From Onthophagus taurus (Eukaryota; Arthropoda; Insecta; Coleoptera; Scarabaeidae), in contig NC_091968.1 in the NCBI RefSeq assembly GCF_036711975.1, forward strand, positions 62,001 to 126,000: a stretch of DNA of 64,000 nt, written 5' to 3'. Shown in pieces: positions 35,188-46,161 of the stretch. The number at the start of each line of letters is the position of its first letter. Within the stretch, counting starts at the first letter, position 1. The notes under the pieces are model-generated. The model had not been told where the DNA came from. It searched no databases and saw only the letters and a list, made by a program, of their open reading frames with translations. The position numbers were made by a program, and so were the translations under genes.

Positions 35188-37574
35188 GTCGTGTCTGATA
35201 ATTGTGGTAATGAATGATTTCATCTGGTTAAACCGTGGTCGCTTACGGCCGATACTCTATACCTAATATAATATCAACTCAAACAGGTCACTTAGGTTTA
35301 ACAGAATCAATTGAAAAAAAGAGATGGAAAGGGATTTTCGATTCGAATATGGATTCGATTAGAAAATATCATTATAAAAAAAATATGTTAAAGTTATCAT
35401 CATAAAAAAAAATGTTTTAATAACGTATTTTTATATGACGGAATTTCATCGTTGGCGACCACTTAACCGGCAAAGACAAAAAAGAAAATCTCGTCACGAT
35501 ACAACTTCACCTAGTAGTACTACGAGGTTGCATCGAAATAGGGTTGAAGATGAGACGTAGAGGGTAAGATCAGGGGACGAACGTCGGTCGCGACGTCGAC
35601 AAAGAAAAAGCTAGCCGGGGAATCAAGGGGGGAATTAGAGGAAGAGGAAAACCCCATCTGCACACACAACACACCCGGGGTCGATGTTACGCCGACTCGA
35701 TCCGAACGCGCCGTCGGCGGCGTCGCGACGCCTTGTTCAACGGCGTCAGTCAGGTGGCGGCAAGCACCCGTAGGACGCGAAATTAAGAAACCGCCCGCCT
35801 CTAATGAAAAGAAAAAACGGAAAACGATTAAACGATATTCAATTACTATATCGTATTAATTTTTAAATGTTTAAAAATTATTGATTAAATACAAGGTTTT
35901 GAATGATTAATTGTTTAAGTGGATTTTTTATTTGTTAGTGAATGTTTCTGAAAAATTTTGGATTGTTGATTATTTTAGTTTAGGTGAGTTTTATTTTTTA
36001 TTAAATGTTTAATTGAAATTTTGACAGTGTTGTGATTGAGATGAAAAAATAAGCGATAAAACCAGGAACGAACGTAAATGAGTTATCGTTAATATCGGTG
36101 AAAATAATTTATTAGCGGAGGGGCAGTAACTAATCGGGTTTATGAGCGAATCCCTATTGGTATACGTTTATTTGCTCTAGTATTTCGAGATATTAAAACG
36201 CTACCAGTACTTCGTTATCTATTTTGTATCTTGTAATTATTTGACAAACCCAAATTTAACTCGCCACTTTAATTTAATTCTATAAAGGTGTTTTTTAATA
36301 CCCTAAATCCATTATAATAAATAAAGATCTAATTTTAAGGGAATAAATTATTTTTTAAATTGTTTTAACCTTGCTATCTTAATGCATGTTTAAGTTGACA
36401 GAAAATAAAAACTTTTCTCTCGTCCAACAAGTAAATTAACTCGGTGAAATAAAGAGAAAATTGGGGACGAGATGTCACCACAAAAGTCAAACACTCGTAA
36501 ACTAACACGGTGCCACGTTTTTTTTTCCAAACTATATTAAATAAACATAAAGCTTGGAATAAATTTCCATATTAAAATTTTTTTCACTCTGGATTGGGGC
36601 CAATATTTTCTAAAATTATTGCCGCAAAACTTATTTTCGATTCGACCGTAAATATTTATAGGCCTACTCGAATTTTATGTGATTGCGATCCATCCGGAGT
36701 GTTTACGAATATTCTATATTATTTAAATTGCCGTAAAAAATGAAGAAATCGATCCATTAATATTAGAAAAAAATTTAAGTACAATTCGATACTTTAAAAG
36801 CAAATAGAATTTGATTGGGTGCCGGAGTTGTCACGGATTGTTAAAGAGTTCAATGTTACAGATTTGTGTGAGAAAATTAATTCAAAATATCTAAAGAGAA
36901 AGAGGATGGAAAGATCCATCCTCATCGTCTCGGACCTACTTCCGCGTGTGCGAACGAATCATTCTCGTTGGGTGTAAAATCAATAGTTCGCGTCATTCCG
37001 TAATAAATTTAGAACCGACACGGAAACGTCGTCTAATCGCCATGGGACTTTGAACGAAACTTTTCGACGGAAATTCCCGTGCCGATACCGGGAAGTCCCC
37101 AGACGTGCTTTCCACGAAACATTGCCACAAATTGATGATTTACTTAGATTTTAAACAAATTTCCCCTAAATTTGATAACGTAAAAAGCTGCAGCAAAAAG
37201 ATAACTCGCGTAAATACGCGACGAATGTCGAATCTATTTTTGTGCTGACGTTTATTTTCACCTACTTAATGGAAGTAGATTGAACAGGTGAGACCTCGCT
37301 TACGAGGACTCAGCATGCGACTATTTATAAAGCAATCACCCACTCTTTTCTTAAAATCAAAATTTATTTATTAAATTTACCACACCGTACAAAGCGGAAA
37401 CAAAAAGGGGAGAAGCATCACCCGAGAATATGGCCTACGTGACCCTAAAACGCGGTATCGATTTCGAAGGGAACACGTAATCGTAATTTTTGCGTCTTCT
37501 TTATTTTCAATAAATGTTTTTTTATAAATATGAAAGCTTTTATATTCGGTGTTAATTGATCCAAAATTAGAACC
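35188..37574. other. Long intergenic region with GC island
   Basis: No coding sequence is supported. The segment 35450-35800 is markedly GC-rich for this genome (GTCGGTCGCGACGTCGAC, GCGCCGTCGGCGGCGTCGCG). It looks like a promoter or untranslated first exon, perhaps of the plus-strand gene beginning at 41496. A second, weaker island lies at 36890-37110. The remainder is AT-rich. Confidence 0.35.
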
Positions 37575-38785
37575 GTTCGTCTCTTAAGATGGCTAAACGA
37601 GAATGTTTCTAGGCCTAGAGTTAGTTCTAGTTAGTTTTGGCTCACTTAAGCGGTCTGACAGTAGTTTTACGGACGCCAGCAGAGTGTGGCTAGAAAAGTC
37701 GTTTCTTGCACATCCGTCGACCAAAACGTTTAAGCCGTTCAAATCGTCCGGAGAAGACAATATATTTCCTGCTTTGTTATTGTTACCTGTTTTGACGTCG
37801 TACCAGCTTGACGTCATTTCTGTTGAAAACCCTTGAAAAAGTTCTGGAACGGTATATTTGGTCCACTGAGTCGCCACCATTACGCTTACCAAGCGGGAAA
37901 ATTAATTGTCTTTACACAGCTTTGTTGGTAGAGTATCCAGAATGCTCCAGTATAAAGAGATCTTGGTTTGTGCGTTTCTAGAGATATAGAAGGTGCGTTC
38001 AACAACGCAATACCACAATCTGTTGAAACAGCTGCTCTTGACAGGGAAGTGGAACGGAAGCAACTATTGCGGATGGAATCCGCAATATGCTTGCTAGTAG
38101 AATAGTTTCTAGTTCAGAAAGGATACGATACGTTTCAGGCCGGGAGGTAGCTGTCCACAGGGAAGGGTGTTATATCCCCTGCTTTGGTCCCTTCTGTTTG
38201 ATGATCTGATTGCGATAGTCGAAGCCGTTGGTGTAGAAATATAAGCTTATGCTGATGACATTGTCGTTATGGTCAAAGGAACCTGTTTGTCGAGGATATC
38301 CAAAGTCCTCCAGGTGACCTTAGACACCATTTGCGCTTGGTGTAAGGGAAAGAATCTCACGATAAACCCGCAATCGATAATCGTTGTGCCCTTCACCAGG
38401 AGACGAAAGTTGGATGGACCAATCCGCCCAACTATCCAAGGTGAAGAAATTCCTTTCTCAAAGGAATTTAGGACTTACTCGTAGCAGCATTAAAGATCTA
38501 ATGGGTGTCTTTACTGGGCACTGCCGATTAAAAACACACCTCAACTTGTTGGGTCTAACCGACGATGTTGAATTCCAGATTCATTATCAGATTCTAGATT
38601 TTTGGGTCGCAGTTTATCTCCCCAAAGGATCTGAATGATTTTTTAGTGAGCAAGGTATTAAGGTTCGTTAAGAGCATTGGACTGCACGATGAAATTTGAT
38701 AACGGGATACAATAGATCCTTAGGGTCGCTGTGCAAGGTTGGTTGGTCCGCCTACCCGATATGTAATCTATGTAATGTAATGTAC
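37575..38785 (+). mobile_element. Non-LTR retrotransposon (LINE) fragment
   Basis: The plus strand carries a decayed reverse transcriptase. Pieces include FKPFKSSGEDNIFPALL, a segment near 38160-38200 resembling CPQGGVLSPLLW, the catalytic YADD box (AYADDIVVM) at about 38248, and GVFTGHCRLKTHLNLLGL near the C-terminus. Several frame changes and stops separate them. The 3' end is marked by short ATGTA repeats at 38759-38785. The clade (R1/I/Jockey group) cannot be settled by eye. It is 5'-truncated, as usual for LINEs. Confidence 0.75.
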
Positions 38786-38804
38786 ACCTGTGGATTCCAG
38801 CAAT

Positions 38805-39170
38805 ATGAATTTGTTGAATCGCACATTGACATCATACTTATCAGGTTGGAATTTTATATATAGTCTGAACGGACACCTTCCTCTACAAGGTACAAGCTGC
38901 TCATCGCTACAAATTCCAGCAGTTTGAAGCAAAAATGTCATGAATATGTCATGTCTGGTCGGGTTGCTAAATCGTCAAATCATATGAATGTAGATTACAT
39001 TCTGTTGGGAGACATTGTGGCACAAAATATTGGTCTTTGAAACGATGGATATTTAGTACTCCATAATTCCAATATTGGCTCATGATTTGCTTTGAAGGAA
39101 CCCGCAAGAATAAGTAATCCAAAGAAAGCATTTATTTCTACCTTGTCAACAAGCTTTCAACTGTCTCCTA
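38805..39170 (-). mobile_element. piggyBac-type transposase scrap
   Basis: Read on the minus strand, 39165-39020 gives KVEINAFFGLLILAG, NHEPILELWS and PIFCATMSPNR. After frame changes, 38930-38820 gives SDEQLVPCRGRCPFRLYI and KFQPDKYD. Both are diagnostic of the piggyBac/PGBD DDD transposase core. Terminal repeats are not visible; the copy is short and inactive. Confidence 0.7.
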
Positions 39171-39328
39171 CACTGAGAGAAATTATTCTTGACTTTCAAG
39201 AAAAATTTATTCTTGAATGTATTTCTTAGAAACAAATATAAGATATTCTTAAGGTGAAAAATAAAATACATAAAAAAACTTGCCAAAAAAATTAGCACAA
39301 ATATTTCCAAAAATGTGTATGAAAAACG

Positions 39329-41267
39329 CAGTGATGGGCGCTGGGTAAATACCCGGCGGGTAGGTATTTATAAAATGGGTATTTATCTGGGTATTTACCC
39401 CGGCCCAGGGTAAATACCCAAACAGTACATATAAAAGTGATACAAGTAAAAATATAACAGATTCTGACAAAAATGTAGAGGAACATGATGAAATGGGCGT
39501 TGAAGATAATCAGGTAACTACGGCTCATTCTTCATTCTTGCGACGATAATCCGCCCAGTTCCACTTGAGCTTTGCCACAATGTTGACCGCATCATTTACG
39601 CCACTTCTTCTTCGTAGGTCTTCATTTTGTATGTGGTCAGTCAGGGTTACACCCAGCATCGACCTTTCCATCTTTCTTTGCATTACTTTGAGCCTCCTGG
39701 TAATGTCCACCGTTAATGTTAAAGTTTCAGAACCGTATGTCATAACCAAAGGAGGAACCACGCATTGATTGAAAGCCTTTCTTTTCAAGTATACAGGTAT
39801 ATCGCTTATGAAGATGTCTTTAAGTTTCCTGTAGGCTGCCCATGCGAGTATCATCCTTCTGTTTAGTTCGCTTGTTTGATTATTATCTTTCGATACACGA
39901 ACCTCATGGCCAAGATATGTGGCTGCGATGCGAACCAACTGAGAAGAGTACTTTAAGAACAATAGTGGAAAAGACAAGAAGAGATAGAGTTATGAACAAA
40001 ATTGTAAGAGAATTTTGTGGATTCGGATATGTCATGAGATTTGCTAGGGGAAAAATAAAAAAATTTAATGAATACTTCCAAAGAATGGAAGAAACCTGGC
40101 TGATTAAGACAGCAAGAGACCAAAGATTAGCTAGAAAGAAATCCTGGGAGACCCGGAAGTTGGATTTCCAGCTCTAATGAAACACCATGAATGATGCGTA
40201 AAAAACAGGTTACAACTTGAATAAAAGAAGAAGAATAATAAAATCTTATGGAAATCAACAATCTCATGGATCTTGCAATCTTGGATTTGATGGAAGTGCA
40301 ATATGACTAGAAAAGAATCAAACAACAAGAATTAATGAAGCACAAAAACTGAATTTAGTCATTAATATTAGACTTATACTCAATTCAGGACATTCAAAGT
40401 TGTTTTTCACGCATTAAATATTTTCGAAGAGTATTACGTAAACGAGAATGGTCGGTAGTGAAAATATAAACTTTCCCGAAATATATGTACACTTTAAAGC
40501 TAATAACACCAGAAATGTGTATAAATTTGTTAGACGGAACAGGAAAAATAATATGTGATAGTGAAATGAATGACATGTGTAAAGATTATTTTCAAAACCT
40601 ATTAAGCATAGAAATTGATTTGGAAATAGACAGCAGTCCGTCACAACCAAGAAAGGATAGTGTCATGAAACCTATATCAATCAGTGAGGTTCAAAACGCA
40701 ATCACTGCGTCAAAACATGGAAAGGCATCAGGGATTAATGACATACTATGGAACGTATTCAAGATAGAAGTATTCATTATCACCAATATTGATGTTAGAG
40801 CTTGGAAGAAGATTTGTCCTAAATTTTGTTGATATTTCGCCCGACTCTTGCACACGCTTCCTGTATACGTTCAGCATCAGTTTTATCTCTCCAGGGCTAT
40901 CCGAAATAAGAACTATATCGTCCGCGTAGCGCAAATTATTTAGGTATTGCCATCAATGTTTATACCGTTTTGGGTCCAATCCAGTTGTTTAAATGCACTC
41001 TCCAGGACTGTGATGAACAATTTGGGTTCAACATTATATCGCCTTGTCTTACCCCATGCCCAATAGGTATTCGGTCAGTACTTTCATGCAATTTTACCGT
41101 CATTGTTGCATTCTTGTAAATGTTATAAATAAGTTTGGTGTATCGATAATGGATTCTGCATTAAATTTTATAAATACCTCTAAATGCCCATCTTGGGTAA
41201 ATATCCCCGGGTATTTATCCAGGTTATTTTCCCTTGAAAATAAATACCCGGGTATTTAACAACACTG
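39329..41267. mobile_element. hAT-type non-autonomous element packed with LINE pieces
   Basis: The ends CAGTGATG (39329) and CAACACTG (41267) are short inverted repeats. They are flanked by the identical 8-base duplication GAAAAACG (39321-39328 and 41268-41275), the hAT signature. Sub-terminal regions are arrays of GGGTAAATACCC-like palindromes (39345-39420 and 41195-41262). No hAT transposase is present. The inner 1.5 kb consists of LINE fragments in both orientations, so LINE sequence was inserted into, or captured by, the element. Confidence 0.88.
39525..40934. mobile_element. LINE fragments inside the hAT element
   Basis: The minus-strand frame 39977-39525 encodes the C-terminal region of a LINE reverse transcriptase (YLGHEVRVSKDNNQTSELNR, ERSMLGVTLTDHIQNEDLRR, AKLKWNWADYRR). 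The plus strand at 39940-40190 carries a different tail (RRDRVMNKIVREFCGF, LIKTARDQRLARKKSW). 40485-40790 plus includes SEVQNAITASKHGKASGIND of the finger region. 40934-40850 minus carries MRYADDIVLISDSPGEI with the catalytic YADD. The mixed orientation points to at least two insertions or an inversion. All pieces are dead. Confidence 0.75.
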
Positions 41268-41495
41268 GAAAAACGTTATCTCTATGAAACATTGTATGAA
41301 AAATGTTTCTACTTTTATTTTAAATCTTTTTTTAAATTATCTCTAGATGTTTGTGGATCAATCAAAAAGGAACGTCCACATGTTAAGAAAACGTAGAAAG
41401 AGGCATCAACGATGTAAGGGTTAAAAAAGAAAATTATCGCAACACATTCCTCTTAATGGAATGAAACTCGTGGAAACGGTTTTGTTGATAAAATA

Positions 41496-43490
41496 ATGGG
41501 CTGTGGTCACAGCAAGATTAATATTTATCCGAAGAGATCAAGAAATAAAAATAATAACAAAAAAACAGGTAAGATTTTTTTTTATAATTTTCAGTCTACT
41601 AAGATATACATTAAGATATTGATGAAGGCTTTTTTGAAAACATTTCCGGAGTTCTTCAAATGACGTTAAATTTACACGCAAAGTACGAAGTTTCGAAGCT
41701 TTGAACAAACAATCGATCAAATCCCGATTGATTATTTGTGCAATACGTTCAATGCCACTTGAATCGACTGTATAAACAATAGGCGGATTGGGTTCAAACG
41801 AAATCCGGTGATTTACTGCATCACTTCTTTTTCTTTCTATAACTATCGATGGTTTTCTGTTTAGATAATCGTATTAGTTTACCTAATTTTTATTTAAAAT
41901 CAAACAAGAAGAATGGTTCGAATCAAATCGAGGGAATGAAAGAAAAACGAAAGAAATGTGATCGCAACTTTTTTTTAACTCGTTATAGAATCGACAGGTT
42001 CTAAAAAAAAAGTTAAAAGAAAAAGAAGAAGGGTAACGAAAGATTTATGAGGCGATTTGTCATCGTAACACGTTAACGAGACCGCTAAAGTTCTTTGTGG
42101 GATCGGATATAAACGACTAATTAACCGAATTACCGTACAAAAGCTCGTTAAGTAACCATCTGACAGTTTATTGGTTGGTTGCCAAATTTCCAAAACAAAT
42201 TTACATGTTAAAAAAATTCTCTTTATCTTTATAATATCATAAGTAAATGTGTTTTTCTTTCATTTGCTTCATTTCTTCAATGAATATGTGTAAATGAGGG
42301 TTCAGTTCGACTGCGTTAATTGGAATAATTCTTCGTCCAACTTTATTTGCGTTTAAAGTTGGATGCAACATCATTGATGAAACAATATTGCATGAGTTTT
42401 GTATCTATTTTTAAAAGTATAAAGTATATAGATTTTGGGTGTAGGATATCTCTTAATATTATCTTATAATTATTTTTTCATTAGTTACTCAAGAAAAAGA
42501 CGAATCCGAAGAAGAAGAAACGATTGAAAATGAAACAGATGATAGAGAAGATGTCGACGATGTCGATCGGAAGACAATAAAAATTAAGCCAATTGGCGGA
42601 CCACTGCTTGCTCAAAAGTAAAATTTCTATTTTATTAATTAAAAAAATATTATAGAAATTTCTTTGCTTTGTTTCAGGGAATTGTCGTCAAGTCAACAGA
42701 ATTTTTTCAAAATGTTAGATGAAAAAATTGAAAATGTAAGAAAATATAAAAAAAATTTACTTTTTTAAGATAACTTTTTTTTTAGGGTCCAGATTATGAT
42801 TCGTCTAGTGAAACAGAAAAGGCAGCTGAAACTGCTCGATTAACAGCTCTTTTAAAAGATTGGGAAACAGCGAGTGCCGGTTCACGGTCGCTTCCGGCAA
42901 CTCCAAAGAAAAACTGGCGACCAAACGATAAATTTTCCACGATTCGAAATGTGGAAATTCGACAGCAACAACGAGCCTATCAACAACAGCAACAGCCGAT
43001 CATCAATCAAAGTGTTGTGCATCAATCTTACGGTGTTAATCCGCATATCAATTATCATCCTGTATATAATTCTTCAACGTACCACAGCCCTCCGCATCAA
43101 ACTCACCAAATCCAACAAAACTTTCATCAAAATCAACTTTTAAATTATCCATATCAAGGTTTGGTGAACACTCAACAGCAACAACCTCAAAGACTGTATA
43201 ATTCTAATAGACAAAGTAACATTCCTCATCATCAAAATATTTATGGAGGGGTATCTTCGTCTGCTGCCATTCCTAATCACGTTTATTCCAATGGGGAATT
43301 GATTCAACAACAAGTTTATACGCATCAATTACAATATCAACAAGCGAGGGAGTACCAACAATATCGACAAGCAAGAGAACAACAATTATTGATGCAACAA
43401 CAACAAAGAAATTATCAACAACAATCGAACGTTGGTTATCAATCGGAAGATTCGCCGGTTTTACATCGGAATCATTATGAGATGGCGTGA
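41496..43490 (+). CDS. C1orf21-like small acylated protein
   Basis: Four coding exons (41496-41568, 42485-42617, 42678-42735, 42786-43490) join in frame to 298 residues. The N-terminus MGCGHSKINIYPKRS fits N-myristoylation at Gly2 with palmitoylation at Cys3 and a following basic patch, so membrane attachment is likely. An acidic region (EKDESEEEETIENETDD) follows. Residues 45-70, SSQQNFFKMLDEKIENGPDY, closely resemble the SQQEFFRMLDEKIEKGRDY block of vertebrate C1orf21. The rest is an alpha-helical stretch and a long Gln/His/Tyr-rich tail (residues about 120-290). Function is unknown in any animal to my knowledge. Upstream untranslated exons are probable but not located. Confidence 0.8.
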
Positions 43491-44300
43491 AATAAAAATA
43501 TCTAAATTGTCTAAATTAGGGGGGTGGTTGAGAAAAAGAACGTTTCTTTTTTGTAAGTGCCAAAAATTCAAATTTCTTTCTATCATAATCAAAAAAAATC
43601 TTTATACTATTTTATATAATCTATATCTACATTTTGCATGCCAAAAGAAAATAACTTAAAATTTAAATAAAATGAAACGACCAACCACCTTTAATAATAG
43701 TAATTAAAAATGTAATGAGTTCGTAAATGTAAATCAAAGAGACATAAAAAAATAATTTTAAAGTGCAAAAATATATTTGTAGATATAATTTTAATTAAAT
43801 TGTATAATCGAAACAAGTGACAAACAAATAAAAATGATTAAATGGAAATTATTAAAAGTTAATATAAATACATAGAAATAAACAATCAAGATGTTTTAGG
43901 TGATCACAAAATGATTGATATATGATTACATTCCAGTTTCATGTTTTTGAGAAAGAATTTGAAACTCAATCATTTATGATCACACAATTTAAGAAAGTAT
44001 TGTCCCTTGTTAATAAAAAAAAATAATAAAATAAACGATGTGAGATACTTAGTTTTATCGTATTTTAAACAATTAATACGTCTTCAATTTTTTAAATATA
44101 AAAGAGTACCTATAAATAAATAAATTGAGCACGTGTTAATTGTTGACCTTTCGCAATGTGATACCTGATGAGCGTAAATGTCTTTTTAGTGTAAGTAGTT
44201 GAGCAATAGAATTATTTTAAAATATGCCGTTGTATTAAAAAGAAATAGTAAAAAGTATAAAAAGTACGTAATAAGCGCTAGTTCAATAATGTATAAAGAG
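43491..44300 (+). other. 3' untranslated region of the C1orf21-like gene and flank
   Basis: AT-rich with AATAAA signals at about 43664, 43828 and 44027. No other gene is visible. It contains an imperfect inverted pair, GTGATCACAAAATGATTGA (43898) and TCAATCATTTATGATCAC (43966). Confidence 0.45.
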
Positions 44301-45840
44301 AGCTCCCAATTTCTCCAGCCCCCAATTAGATAGGACTTTATATGTCTACTATCCGTGCAAAAAGTCAAGGCCCCTCACTTTAGAGATCGATATCTTCGCA
44401 ACCGCTCGATAAAAAAAAAATGCGACAAAGTTTGTTGTAATCACTGAACATTTCTACGTAACATATGTTAATTTGAAAATTTTCGGATCTACGATTTTCC
44501 TTTTATCGCGAGTTAAATGAAAAAAGTACACAATTTTTTACGGTACCGGCAACGTTGTTAACTTTGCAATTTTTTTTCTTGAAAACTATCGTACGAAAAA
44601 ATTTGAATTTTGAACAGGTGGTAGCCTGGTGTGTTCTTAATGAGTGCCATATTTTATTTTTTCGATATTCCATACATTTTCGCGGAAAATCGCGGTTTAG
44701 TAAGACGCCGTTATGTCGAAAACGGCTGGGTGGATTTCCTCGCTGATTTGACCAAAATATGTCAAATAATGTCGGTTATTGGATTCCCTTGTCAGTTTTT
44801 CAAAATTAGAGTTCCCTAATTTTTTAAAAGCGATTTAATGGAATGATAAATTAAAGAGAAACAGACATAAGCTCTGCGGGGTGACGGGGTTTCCGTCCAA
44901 TCGGAACAGATGGTGCGTCCCAGACAGGACGTCGCGCCTTATTTCTTTATGTAGGTAAGATAAAGGCGCGACGTACTGTCTGGGACAAACCATCTGTTCC
45001 GATTGGACGGAACCCTTCTCTCCCCGCATAGCTTATTTCTGTTTCTCTTTAATTTGTAATTCCATTAAATCGCTCTTAAAATATTAGGGAGTCCTAATTT
45101 TGAAAATCTCATAACGGAATCCGACAACCGACATTATTTGACATATTTTGGTAAAAACCGCGTTGAAATCCGCCAGGTGGTTTTCGAAATAACCGCATCC
45201 TACTAATCCGCGATTTTCCGCGAAACTATATGGAATATCGAAAAAATAAAATATGCCCCACATTAAGAACACATCGGTTTACCACCAATTCAAATTTGAA
45301 TTTTTTTCGTCAAATAGTTTTGGAGAAAAAAAATCGCAAAGTAGACAAGGTTGCTGGCACTTTCAAAAATCGGGTACTTTTTTCACTTAACTCGTGATAA
45401 AAGAAAAATCGCGCACCCGAAAATTTCCAAATTAACATGTGATACGCAGAAATGTTCACTGATTACAATAAACTTTACCCCAATTTTTTCCATCGAGCGG
45501 TTACGAAGATATCGATCTCTAAAGTGAGGGGCCTTGACTTTTTGCACGGATAGTAGTATCTTAATTATAACAACAGAACTTCTCAAATTTTAAGGGCCTA
45601 CAATTACAAAATATAACTTCTTCTTTTGTAATCTCCCAAAGCTGACGATTTTATGATGATATATTATATCAAATCCAGTGCTCACCACGATATTCCTACT
45701 GTAAGTGAGCTCTTGGGGTCTTCTTAGGGCAATGTTTATAAAAAATAGTAAAAAATTCTCTTCGAGACGTTGGAATCAAAATACTAAAATCATGTAAAAT
45801 TCTATCTAATTAGAGGTTAGGAAATTGGGGGCTAACTTCA
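44301..45840. mobile_element. Second foldback element, with internal asymmetry
   Basis: The core arms 44346 to about 44890 and about 45010-45556 are reverse complements, starting CTACTATCCGTGCAAAAAGT and ending with its complement. The inverted relation continues outside the core. AGCTCCCAATTTCTCC...AATTAGATAG at 44301-44335 pairs with sequence at 45785-45840. The right arm therefore carries an extra 230 bases (45557-45785). The central region repeats a GC-richer motif (GTCCAATCGGAACAGATGG) in both orientations. No transposase frame is present. Confidence 0.8.
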
Positions 45841-46161
45841 TATAGGTTAAAAAAGATCAATATTACATATACTCAATTCCTATTTTCTTTATCCTTCAAA
45901 TCAAAAGTCACATAGAGTAAAAATGAAACAGTAGCTTTTCTATCTCGTCGGAGTAGATTTAAAAAATGTTAAAACTTAAATTCTAAATATTCAAATTTGT
46001 TTTAATTTTTGTACGTTTAATATAAATCAATAGATGTTTGAAAAAATGCTTTGGTTATTAAATAAAAATTAGAATCAATAAAATAAGATTTAAAAAAAAA
46101 TAAATATGTAAATGCATATTATTTAAACGGATTATTTTCATTTCCAAAAAAATTTTTTCCA
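45841..46161. other. Intergenic
   Basis: AT-rich, with nothing recognisable beyond the probable 3' untranslated region of the minus-strand AK8 gene. Confidence 0.4.
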
